DNA from: Saprospiraceae bacterium
GTDB lineage: Bacteria; Bacteroidota; Bacteroidia; Chitinophagales; Saprospiraceae
Assembly: GCA_022841505.1 (NCBI GenBank)
Contig: JALHRK010000022.1
Location: 1-35,969 of the forward strand
Reading direction: 5' to 3'
DNA length: 35,969 bases
The translations under genes were made by a program, and so were the position numbers. Under the pieces are notes generated by a model that was not told where the DNA came from, did no database searches, and was given only the letters and a program-made list of their open reading frames with translations. Shown here in pieces: positions 1-7,174 of the stretch. Numbering within the stretch: the first letter of the stretch is position 1; each line of letters opens with the position of its first letter.

Positions 1-219
1 TTGCCCGCTTCGGCTTCGCTGACCGGAACCGAAGCGCAGGAAGTTACTTTGACCATAACAGACGCACAGGGTCGCGTGGTGAAATTGTTCCGGGGGAACT
101 ACGGCCCAGGCCGTCATACTCAGGAACTGGAAGCGAAAGACTTGCCGGCAGGGGTGTTGTTCTACACCCTGAGGGTTGGTAATTTCTCTGCCACACGCGG
201 CATGATTGTACAAGAATAA
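1..219 (+). CDS. C-terminal end of a T9SS-secreted protein (5' truncated by window)
   Basis: Only the last 72 codons are inside the window; the reading frame is open back to base 1, so the gene starts upstream and the TTG at base 1 is not taken as a start. The visible part has the shape of a T9SS type A C-terminal sorting domain: a beta-strand with 'ITDAQGRVVKLF', then 'LPAGVLFYTLRVG' and a short final strand ending in 'GMIVQE'. In this family the domain directs export across the outer membrane and is then removed, often with attachment of the cargo to the cell surface. The nature of the cargo domain cannot be told from this fragment. A strong intrinsic terminator follows 26 bases after the stop. 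Confidence 0.8.
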   Translation: MPASASLTGTEAQEVTLTITDAQGRVVKLFRGNYGPGRHTQELEAKDLPAGVLFYTLRVGNFSATRGMIVQE

Positions 220-245
220 ATTGTGGAGCAAAACTTGTAGTTTCG

Positions 246-275
246 GAGCCGGGGCCTTTTGCCCTGGCTCTTTTT
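246..275 (+). terminator. Intrinsic terminator after the truncated T9SS gene
   Basis: A 10-bp stem (246-255 with 261-270, one G-T pair) with a 5-base loop is followed directly by five T residues. It lies 26 bases downstream of the stop codon at 217-219, the expected place for the end of that transcript. Confidence 0.85.
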
Positions 276-357
276 AGAACTTTACAAACTCGCTTTCACA
301 AGTACAAAGAAGTTCATATGCAATAATGGCAAACATATTGCATGTTTGTTTTTGTAG

Positions 358-386
358 GGTCGGGGAGATGTTCCCGACCTTTTTTT
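358..386 (+). terminator. Second terminator-like hairpin, possible end of a small RNA
   Basis: Bases 358-366 pair with 371-379 (9 pairs, one G-T) around a 4-base loop, followed by seven T residues. Because the T9SS gene already has its own terminator at 246-275, this one either acts as a back-up or ends a separate short transcript starting after about 276. I see no clear promoter between the two. Confidence 0.6.
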
Positions 387-414
387 ATCTTTTTAATCCA
401 GTGGTTGCGTTCGT

Positions 415-514
415 TTCGACTCGGTTTCAATTAACGGTGGCTGAGCGAAGTCTAAAACCCGAATACCGGTATGGCATACCCCCTTCGACAGCATTTCGAC
501 TGCGCTCAATTACC
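415..514. repeat. Dispersed 'cttcgactNcgctcag'-type inverted repeat
   Basis: Bases 436-452 (ggtggctgagcgaagtc) and 498-514 form an imperfect inverted repeat, and a related direct copy begins near 416 (ttcgactcggtttcaatt). The interior includes the palindrome ataccggtat. Words of this type recur in intergenic DNA of many Bacteroidota (established knowledge); a related copy lies inside the CapA-like gene at 33311-33367. Confidence 0.55.
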
Positions 515-539
515 AGATACCAAATTATTGACAAACACT

Positions 540-585
540 AAATAGAGAGCGCCGTCCCGGTTTTCCAGGACGGCGCTCTCTATTT
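540..585. terminator. Long bidirectional hairpin terminator downstream of the AsmA-like gene
   Basis: An 18-bp perfect stem (540-557 with 568-585) encloses a 10-base loop. The right edge is 19 bases past the stop of the minus-strand AsmA-like gene. Both outer ends read as AT-rich tails. The core GC stem and its loop closely resemble the hairpin at 27210-27245, so this is probably a dispersed terminator-type element. Confidence 0.75.
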
Positions 586-604
586 TAAATTGAGTCAATG
601 CCCG

Positions 605-3600
605 CTACCCGCCACCATCCTTTTTTTCGGTATCTTTTTTCTTCTTAAACGGGTTAAATTTTTCCAGCTCGTCTTTAATCTTATCCTTGCTTTCCTTGCC
701 TGCGCCTTCCAGTACATCGTCCACTTTTTTGCGCGCTGTGGAGTCAAGCACCGTACCGGCTTTTTCGCCAATTTTTTCTTTCACAACTTCGGTAGCTTTA
801 TCTTTTGCTTCGTCCACTTTTTTGTTGATGACCGCCCGCGCAGTATCGGCTGCCTGGTTGATTTTTTCATTCACCATGGCTTTCCCTTTTTCGAGTTCAG
901 CTTCTGCTTTTTGGCGCAATTCTTCTTTCTGCTTGTCAAATTCTGCTTTGACTTGACCCTCTGCGGTTTCGCCCAATGTTGCTTCGCCATCTGCGCCAAG
1001 CAGCTGAAGCTTAACTTTAGGGTCGGTGATGGAGCCGGTCAGGTTGACCAACACATTAACGAACTCGCTTTGTTTCAAATTTACACCGTATTTCGCCGCT
1101 TCTTTCTGCAGGGCATTCAGGCCGCTTGAAGCTGCGGCGCCAACTGCGTTTTGCTCCAGCAACTTGCGGGGTACTTTAGCTTTGATTTTATAATCCATAC
1201 TTTGCGTCAGGCTATGCGTGCCGCCAATTTTCATAGCAATCCCCTGCACGGCATAGTCGAATTCCTTAAGTTCCACCGCGCCATTTTTTACCTCAAACCA
1301 GTTTTTAGAGTTGGTCAGCTTCAGGTTGTCTTTCAGCTCCTTGACGTTGAGTGAATTGCCGATGGCCTGAAGTGGTTTAAAACCTTTGATGACCCCGTCA
1401 AGGGTTTGCAGAAATCCCTGAGCGGTCAGGGAGGACAGGTCGGGCATCATGTCTTTGCCCAAACGCCCTTCCATGATGAGGCTGGTATTGAACAATCCTT
1501 CAATGAATTTGCCAATCGGCGCCAGTTTCTGGAAGGTATTGAACGTTGCAAAACTCTTCTGGAAATCCATTTTTTGCAAGTCGAACTTGAAATTAAAAGC
1601 CGGGTTCTCTACGTTTTTCGAGTCGTACCCGCCCGCAACCGCCATCGTTCCGCCAAGGGTTCGGGTGGTGGCGTCTTCGAGCACGACGGCTTCATTTTCA
1701 ACAACAAGTTTGCCTTTCAGGTCTTCCAGCACCATATTGGTGTAGAGGAGCCGGTCCACATCGGCCTGGATGTTCATGGCAATATTGGCAGGCACCCGAA
1801 TCGGTTCCAGGTTTTCGGTTGTGGCTGGCGGCGAAGTGCTTCCGGTTGTGGCAGCAGCAGCGGCGGCGTCCGTTGTCATGAACTGATTGAGATCGAGCAG
1901 TTTGGAGCGAAGCTGAATGTCGCCGCCCAAAGTTCCGTCGTCGAACAGGTAATCATAGGCATCCGTAATGACCCCGCTTGCTGTAATATCGCTTTTCCCG
2001 ACCTGAGCGCCGATGGTTTCTACCTGCAGGCGGTTAGGCTTGGCGTTGCCTTTCAACACCGCGTTGAGCACGCGGTAATCGGCGTATACGATTTCGTTCA
2101 TTTTTGCATCCATCGTAAAGTCGAAGCGGTCGAAGGGGCGTTCGCCGGGGGCAGCTGTTTCGCCAGCTACAGGGGTCACGGGTTGTTGCGGGGTTGCACC
2201 GGCCGGGGCAGGCGTTTCTTCCGTCAGCCATTCGTTGGCGTCAAAGTAGTTGGAACGCACTTTCAGCGTCCCGGTCATGGTTTTTTTCGGAGAAAAATAA
2301 GCGAGAATATTGTCAATGGCGCCACTGGCCTGGATATCACTTTTGCCCAATTTGGCATCAAAGCGGTTGAGCTGAACATTGCGCGGTGTGAAATCCATTT
2401 GCGCATCGCGGATGTTGACTGCGGGCATGTCAGGTGTGCGGTAGATCAGGTCTTTCAACGCCAGTTGGCCGTTCATATTCACCCGATCGTACTCCTGGTT
2501 TTCAATAAAAGACAAGCGGGTTTTAGCCGAAATATCAGCAGAAATAATCCCTCTGATCTGATCAATACCCTGCATAGGAAAGGCTTGCGCCAGTTCGCCC
2601 AGGTTGATGACGCCTTTGGCAACGGCGTCAACATCCGGGTCGGAGATGGGGGTTTTGAGCAGGAATTTTCCTTCAAAAGGGTTGCTGCCCACTTTCATGG
2701 CAAAACGAGAGATGTTGACGACCATGTTGTCAAAATTGCTGTTCGGGCTGTTGACGTCTACTTTCGTCTGAATATTGGCAATGCCCAGAGGCAGGTCGGG
2801 ATATTTTACGTCGCCGTTTTCTACCACCATTTGCACCCGGAAAGCCGGGTATTGTTCTTTTTCCCCGTTGTAAACGCCTTTCACTTCCCCATCCAGATCA
2901 AATTGACCGTTCACTTTCACGTTTTCGTAACCGGCAATGTAGGCACTGGGGATGAGGGAAAACAAGCTCTTGAAATCGTTTTGCGGGCTGTTGAACTTCA
3001 GATCCATCGCAATGTCGTCGCCTTCGGGCGGCATTTGTACAAAACCAGCTGCGTTCAATTGCAATTCATTGATACGCAGTATATTGTCTTTCAGAGTGTA
3101 TTTGCTGTTTTTTTGATCAATATTGAAGGTCGCTTCAAGGTTCGCTTTTGCCTTATTGAGCAAATTGATGCCTCCCTGAGCAACCGTCAGCGCTTCGATG
3201 GCTGTTTTGGTTCTTAAATCAAAGACATCAATGGTAAAATTGCCCTCGCCGCTGTGGTTCAGGTTTTTGATTTCAAGGAAAATATCCCCGCTTTTATCGT
3301 CGTAGAGGATATTGCCGCCTGCAATGCTGTATTCGCGCAGGTTGATTTGCATCCCGCTATAATCCACCGACTCAGCAGGTGTTTCAGGGGCGTCAGAAGG
3401 CTTTACAATGTCATAATTGGCAACGCCGTCTTTCAGGACGAAGACGTTGATTTCCGGCTTTTCCAAATGCACCGATTTGATTTCTACGGGGCCGCTGCCG
3501 CTTAGCACCGACATCAGGTCGAGCGTAAATTCAGCAGATTGGCCGCCCACTAAGCGAACACCTTCGAATGCATCAATCCCCGTGACGGAAAAATTCTGCA

Positions 3601-3805
3601 TTTGAAAACTCAGGTTGGGAAAACTTCTGAACAACGACAGGCTCACATCCTGGAAATCTACTTTGGCATTGAGCGTAGCGTTGATTTCTTGTTTGGCGAA
3701 AGCCAGTAACTTACCTTTGAACAGAAAAGGAATGGAGAAGGCCGCTGCGACGAGCAGCACCAACAACACACCTGCAATGATGAGAATGCGCTTTATAACT
3801 TTCAT
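605..3805 (-). CDS. AsmA-like inner-membrane-anchored envelope protein
   Basis: The product is 1066 residues. It has one N-terminal membrane segment (about residues 6-30, 'RILIIAGVLLVLLVAAAFSI') followed by the AsmA N-terminal pattern 'INATLNAKVDFQDVSLSLF..FPNLS'. A long repetitive beta-rich body follows, typical of AsmA/TamB-type proteins, and the AsmA-like C-terminal region lies around residues 780-900. The tail (about 950-1066) is very rich in Lys, Glu, Asp and Ala and is probably helical, ending in 'KKKDTEKKDGGG'. AsmA family proteins are periplasmic, inner-membrane-anchored, and are linked to lipid or phospholipid transfer to the outer membrane; the exact substrate here is unknown. The gene stands alone, divergent from rnd, and ends at the hairpin at 540-585. 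A promoter-like TAGATTTG lies at 3886-3893. The start gives the membrane segment directly, so it is well supported. Confidence 0.85.
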   Translation of the reverse strand: MKVIKRILIIAGVLLVLLVAAAFSIPFLFKGKLLAFAKQEINATLNAKVDFQDVSLSLFRSFPNLSFQMQNFSVTGIDAFEGVRLVGGQSAEFTLDLMSVLSGSGPVEIKSVHLEKPEINVFVLKDGVANYDIVKPSDAPETPAESVDYSGMQINLREYSIAGGNILYDDKSGDIFLEIKNLNHSGEGNFTIDVFDLRTKTAIEALTVAQGGINLLNKAKANLEATFNIDQKNSKYTLKDNILRINELQLNAAGFVQMPPEGDDIAMDLKFNSPQNDFKSLFSLIPSAYIAGYENVKVNGQFDLDGEVKGVYNGEKEQYPAFRVQMVVENGDVKYPDLPLGIANIQTKVDVNSPNSNFDNMVVNISRFAMKVGSNPFEGKFLLKTPISDPDVDAVAKGVINLGELAQAFPMQGIDQIRGIISADISAKTRLSFIENQEYDRVNMNGQLALKDLIYRTPDMPAVNIRDAQMDFTPRNVQLNRFDAKLGKSDIQASGAIDNILAYFSPKKTMTGTLKVRSNYFDANEWLTEETPAPAGATPQQPVTPVAGETAAPGERPFDRFDFTMDAKMNEIVYADYRVLNAVLKGNAKPNRLQVETIGAQVGKSDITASGVITDAYDYLFDDGTLGGDIQLRSKLLDLNQFMTTDAAAAAATTGSTSPPATTENLEPIRVPANIAMNIQADVDRLLYTNMVLEDLKGKLVVENEAVVLEDATTRTLGGTMAVAGGYDSKNVENPAFNFKFDLQKMDFQKSFATFNTFQKLAPIGKFIEGLFNTSLIMEGRLGKDMMPDLSSLTAQGFLQTLDGVIKGFKPLQAIGNSLNVKELKDNLKLTNSKNWFEVKNGAVELKEFDYAVQGIAMKIGGTHSLTQSMDYKIKAKVPRKLLEQNAVGAAASSGLNALQKEAAKYGVNLKQSEFVNVLVNLTGSITDPKVKLQLLGADGEATLGETAEGQVKAEFDKQKEELRQKAEAELEKGKAMVNEKINQAADTARAVINKKVDEAKDKATEVVKEKIGEKAGTVLDSTARKKVDDVLEGAGKESKDKIKDELEKFNPFKKKKDTEKKDGGG

Positions 3806-3820
3806 AAACCGGTATTTTAA

Positions 3821-3879
3821 TTTGAAAATTTGAAAATTTGATGATTTGAAGATTACCCAATCATCAAATTTTCAAATTG
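3821..3879. repeat. AT-rich 'atttgaa' hairpin repeat in the AsmA-like gene leader
   Basis: Tandem words of the type atttgaaa/atttgatg/atttgaag form a perfect 20-bp inverted repeat (3827-3846 with 3859-3878) around a 12-base loop. The same word family fills the gaps at 18940-19024 and 21469-21571. Here it lies upstream of a gene start rather than after a stop. Confidence 0.85.
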
Positions 3880-3885
3880 TCCTTG

Positions 3886-3893
3886 CAAATCTA
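3886..3893 (-). promoter_or_regulatory. -7 promoter element for the AsmA-like gene
   Basis: On the minus strand this reads TAGATTTG, matching the Bacteroidota -7 consensus TAnnTTTG. No clear -33 TTTG is visible. If used, the leader would be about 75 bases and would contain the 20-bp hairpin at 3827-3878. Confidence 0.4.
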
Positions 3894-3978
3894 TCGAATT
3901 CCGGGTAATAGATATTGCTCTTCGGAGCATTGCTTATGTGAATATTAACCATATACATCCATTAAGCCGGAAAATCCA

Positions 3979-3986
3979 TACTTTTG
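3979..3986 (+). promoter_or_regulatory. -7 promoter element for rnd
   Basis: TACTTTTG matches the TAnnTTTG consensus and lies 54 bases before the ATG at 4041. I do not see a good -33 element at the expected distance, so the call is tentative. Confidence 0.35.
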
Positions 3987-4040
3987 ATGCTTTGATTATG
4001 AAAAATACACAAAGCAGTCCGATAAAAATAACTACCCGCT

Positions 4041-5222
4041 ATGCAGACTGAAGTACAAGCCTTTGAGTTGGTTGAAACCCAAAAGGCATTAGAAGACTTT
4101 TACCGCGATAACGAACAGGCCCAATGGATGGCCTTCGATACGGAATTTGTGGGCGAAAAACGGTTCGTAACAAGACTTTGTTTAGTTCAGGCTGCGACCG
4201 AAAACGGGAATTACCTGATTGATCCCATTGCAATACCAGACCTTTCTCCATTTTTGAACCTGGTTCAAAACCCGGATTGCATCAAAATTACCCATGCGGG
4301 CGATAATGATTACCGGTTGCTTTATACTTTGTATGGCATCACACCCCGCAATGTTTTTGACACCCAGATTGCTGCCGGTTTTGCCGGGTACAAACACCCG
4401 GTTGCTTTTCGCAAATTGGTCGAACAGGAACTGGGGCGTTCGCTCGATAAAGGCTATGCCGTCACCGACTGGGAATCGCGGCCTTTTCACAAAAAGCAAC
4501 TGGCGTATGCCCTTGATGATGTGTTGCCTTTGTATCCGATTTGGCAAAGGCTGCAGGACCGCCTGCGCAAACGGGATCGCTTCCACTGGCTGGAAGAGGA
4601 ATGCCTGCAATTGGAAAACGCTGCTTCCTACATCAAGGACCACGAGCAGGAACTCATCAACAGCAATTTGATGAAATCATTGCGCCCGAAAGAACGACTG
4701 TTTTTTCTGAGGCTGATGACCTGGCGTCGGGATTTGGCTGAAAAAAAGAACTATTCTAAAGAAATGATCTTGCCTGAGCGCTACTTAGCGGTGCTTGCAC
4801 GCGGCATCGCTTCCGGAAAAGAAGCATTGCTGCACAACCGCCGGGTGCCGGATAAAATGATCGAACAACACGGATCGCTTTTCGAGTCTTTTTACCGCCA
4901 GGAAGCGACAGAAGCCGAACGCGCCCTGCTTGCTCAGGTCGTTTCGCAAGAAGATTCTGAAGATCCGCAGGAAGAAATTTTGCTGGAAATGCTCTACCTG
5001 CTCGTCCGCCATAAATGTTTGGAAAATGACATTTCGGTAGGGATGGTAATGCCCAAAAACCTGTTGCGACGCCTCCGGGCCGACGAAGAAGCCGGTAACC
5101 TTATCCAGGGCTGGCGGAAGGAACTGCTCGGGGAAGAACTGACGACCTGGCTGCTGCGCATCAATGAGTTGGAGCTGCATGTGGAAGGGGGGAAGATTGG
5201 GTTGGTACCCCGTAGGGGTTGA
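4041..5222 (+). CDS. rnd: Ribonuclease D (3'-5' exoribonuclease)
   Basis: The 393-residue product has the three exonuclease motifs of the DEDDy class: D33-T-E35 in 'MAFDTEFVGEK', D90 in 'HAGDNDYRLLY', and Y156-x3-D160 in 'YALDDVLPLY'. These acidic residues bind two metal ions that drive 3' trimming of tRNA precursors and other RNAs in the cytoplasm. A helical HRDC-type region (about residues 205-290, 'LRPKERLFFLRLMTWRRDLAEKK') follows, as is usual for RNase D. The last residues 'VPRRG' are partly encoded by the hairpin repeat that starts at 5211, and the TGA stop lies within that repeat. The start at 4041 leaves the correct short N-terminus before the first motif. Confidence 0.93.
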   Translation: MQTEVQAFELVETQKALEDFYRDNEQAQWMAFDTEFVGEKRFVTRLCLVQAATENGNYLIDPIAIPDLSPFLNLVQNPDCIKITHAGDNDYRLLYTLYGITPRNVFDTQIAAGFAGYKHPVAFRKLVEQELGRSLDKGYAVTDWESRPFHKKQLAYALDDVLPLYPIWQRLQDRLRKRDRFHWLEEECLQLENAASYIKDHEQELINSNLMKSLRPKERLFFLRLMTWRRDLAEKKNYSKEMILPERYLAVLARGIASGKEALLHNRRVPDKMIEQHGSLFESFYRQEATEAERALLAQVVSQEDSEDPQEEILLEMLYLLVRHKCLENDISVGMVMPKNLLRRLRADEEAGNLIQGWRKELLGEELTTWLLRINELELHVEGGKIGLVPRRG

Positions 5223-5291
5223 AAATATTCAACCCCTACGGACGGGTTGAAAATATTCAACCCCTACGGACGGGTTGAAAATTTTCAACCC
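5211..5291. repeat. Triple hairpin repeat at the 3' end of rnd
   Basis: Three successive hairpins share the core gggttgaaaatattcaaccc: 5211-5240 (13-bp perfect arms, 4-base loop), 5244-5263, and 5272-5291 (a perfect 20-base palindrome). Units are separated by a 'tacggac'-type spacer. The first hairpin begins inside rnd and carries its stop codon at 5220-5222; the last ends 20 bases before the start of the ABC gene. Confidence 0.93.
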
Positions 5292-5311
5292 CAATCGTAA
5301 TAATTGATAAA

Positions 5312-7066
5312 ATGCCGGATCAAAAAATATTGGAAATCAAGGGTTTAAAAACAACCTTCCGCGTAAACGGACAAGAAGTCCGGGCGGTGGATAGCATTGA
5401 TTTTCACGTATTGAAAGGGGAGACAATCGGGATAGTGGGCGAATCTGGTTCGGGGAAATCGGTAACGGCTTTGTCCGTGATGCAATTGGTGTCGAAGCCT
5501 GGGGTGATTGCCGGCGGCGAAATCCGCTATTTTCCAGAGAACGGGGAATCGGTGAACTTAGCTGCCTTGTCGGAAAAAGCGATGCAACGCTACCGGGGCG
5601 CCCGGATTGCGATGATTTTTCAGGAGCCGATGACCTCGCTCAACCCCGTTTTGCGTTGCGGAGAACAAGTTGCAGAAGCCATCCGGCTGCATCAAAAAAA
5701 ATCGCAAAAAATTGCCCGCCAGGAAACCCTGAATTTGTTTGAACAAGTGCAATTGCCCGACCCGGAGCGCATTTACAGCGCCTATCCGCACCAATTGTCT
5801 GGCGGACAGAAACAGCGCGTGATGATCGCGATGGCACTTTCCTGCAAGCCCGATATCCTCATCGCCGACGAGCCGACAACCGCCCTGGACGTCACGGTGC
5901 AACAAACGATCTTAACCCTGTTGAAGGAATTGAAGCGCAAGCTGGGACTTTCCGTCATTTTCATCAGCCATGACCTCGGCGTCATCGCTCAAATTGCCGA
6001 CCGCGCCCTGGTCATGTATGGCGGTAAAATTGTGGAACAGGGCAGTATTCATGAGCTATTTCAACATCCGAAACACCCCTATACCAAAGGCTTATTGGCT
6101 TGCCGCCCGCCATTGGACCGCCGCATGCGCCGCCTGCCGGTTGTGGAAGACTTCATGGAAATCACGCAAACGGAGTCGGGCATGGAACTGATCGAAAAAG
6201 CGGGTGCCGCCGATCGCCTTGCATCCCTTTCAGAAGCTCCGGATGCTTATCAAACCCGCCAGAATTTGCTTCAGCAACAACCCGCTTTGCTCAGCGTACA
6301 AAACCTGAGCGTCTGGTTTCCTGCGACGCGAAACTGGCTGGGACAGCCGCGCACGTGGGTGAAAGCGGTGGATGAAGTTAGCTTCGAAGTATTGCCCGGG
6401 GAAACGCTGGGCTTAGTCGGAGAATCGGGATGCGGAAAAACAACACTGGGGCGCGCCTTGCTGCACCTCTTGCCCGTCCGCAGCGGGGAGGTTATTTTTG
6501 ACGGGCAAGACCTCAACACGTTAGAAGCGAAGGCTTTGCGCCGGATTCGGAAAGATATTCAAATCGTTTTTCAAGATCCTTACGCTTCGCTCAACCCACG
6601 ATTGACGATCGGTCAAACTTTGCTGGAACCGTTAGCGCTGCACGGCATCGGGGCCGACGCGAAGGAACGCAAAGACCGGGTTTTGGCGCTATTGCAATCG
6701 GTTCAGCTCGGGCCGGAGTATTTTCAGCGGTACCCGCGTGAGTGTTCAGGCGGTCAACGGCAACGGGTGAGCATTGCACGCGCCTTAGCCAGCGAACCCC
6801 GGTTCATCGTTTTTGATGAATCCGTCTCTGCGCTCGATGTATCGGTACAGGCCCAGGTGCTCAACCTGCTGATGGCCCTGCGCGAAGAACGCGGGTTCAC
6901 CTGCATTTTTATCTCCCACGACCTCTCTGTTGTCAAACTCATGAGCGACCGCATCATAGTCATGAAACAGGGAAAAATTGTGGAATCAGGCTATGCAGAA
7001 GCAGTCTACGCCCATCCCAAAGCGCTGTATACGCAACAGTTGATCGGGGCTATTCCCGGGTTTTAG
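5312..7066 (+). CDS. Peptide/nickel-type ABC transporter with two fused ATPase domains
   Basis: The 584-residue protein holds two complete ABC ATPase domains, equivalent to a DppD-DppF or YejF/GsiA-type fusion. Domain 1 has Walker A GESGSGKS (43-50), signature LSGGQKQR (162-169), Walker B ending in DEP (186-188) and the H-loop His219. It is followed by the oligopeptide-transporter extension 'HPYTKGLLACRPPLDRR' (about 254-270). Domain 2 has Walker A GESGCGKT (369-376), signature SGGQRQR (478-484) and Walker B 'FDESVSALD' with the catalytic Glu502 kept. It would power uptake of di- or oligopeptides or related solutes at the inner membrane. No permease or solute-binding gene is adjacent, so its partners must lie elsewhere. 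It follows rnd after a repeat-filled gap of 89 bases. Confidence 0.92.
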   Translation: MPDQKILEIKGLKTTFRVNGQEVRAVDSIDFHVLKGETIGIVGESGSGKSVTALSVMQLVSKPGVIAGGEIRYFPENGESVNLAALSEKAMQRYRGARIAMIFQEPMTSLNPVLRCGEQVAEAIRLHQKKSQKIARQETLNLFEQVQLPDPERIYSAYPHQLSGGQKQRVMIAMALSCKPDILIADEPTTALDVTVQQTILTLLKELKRKLGLSVIFISHDLGVIAQIADRALVMYGGKIVEQGSIHELFQHPKHPYTKGLLACRPPLDRRMRRLPVVEDFMEITQTESGMELIEKAGAADRLASLSEAPDAYQTRQNLLQQQPALLSVQNLSVWFPATRNWLGQPRTWVKAVDEVSFEVLPGETLGLVGESGCGKTTLGRALLHLLPVRSGEVIFDGQDLNTLEAKALRRIRKDIQIVFQDPYASLNPRLTIGQTLLEPLALHGIGADAKERKDRVLALLQSVQLGPEYFQRYPRECSGGQRQRVSIARALASEPRFIVFDESVSALDVSVQAQVLNLLMALREERGFTCIFISHDLSVVKLMSDRIIVMKQGKIVESGYAEAVYAHPKALYTQQLIGAIPGF

Positions 7067-7071
7067 TGTGA

Positions 7072-7154
7072 GCAAAAGACAAGTTGGCAAGAGGCAAATT
7101 GGCAAGAACCGAGAGCCAACTTGCCCATTTGTCTTTTGCCAATTTGCCTCTTGC
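7072..7154. repeat. Inverted repeat 'ttggcaagaggcaaattggcaa' in a convergent gap
   Basis: Bases 7087-7105 and 7136-7154 form a perfect 19-bp inverted repeat. Alternative pairings exist (for example gcaaaagacaa at 7072-7082 with ttgtcttttgc). It occupies nearly all the gap between the convergent ABC and carboxypeptidase genes and could end transcription in both directions. Confidence 0.88.
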
Positions 7155-7174
7155 AAACTTGCCTACTTCCTACA

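Larger units (their letters stand above)
220..604. other. Gene-free gap with three hairpins and a Bacteroidota-type dispersed repeat
   Basis: This stretch between the truncated T9SS gene (+) and the AsmA-like gene (-) has no convincing gene; the short open frames lack family features. It holds the terminator at 246-275, small inverted repeats around 320-350, a second terminator-like hairpin at 358-386, the inverted repeat at 415-514, and the long hairpin at 540-585. Confidence 0.7.

Noticed and set aside
605-960. Separate histone-like or LEA-like protein from the Lys/Glu-rich tail of the AsmA-like gene
   Set aside because: The charged helical tail is in frame and continuous with the AsmA-like protein, with no internal start signal that I can support.
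1406-3217. 603-codon open frame on the plus strand, antisense to the AsmA-like gene
   Set aside because: It has no signal, domain or membrane pattern and mirrors the codon structure of the real gene on the other strand. The AsmA-like reading is continuous and family-consistent.
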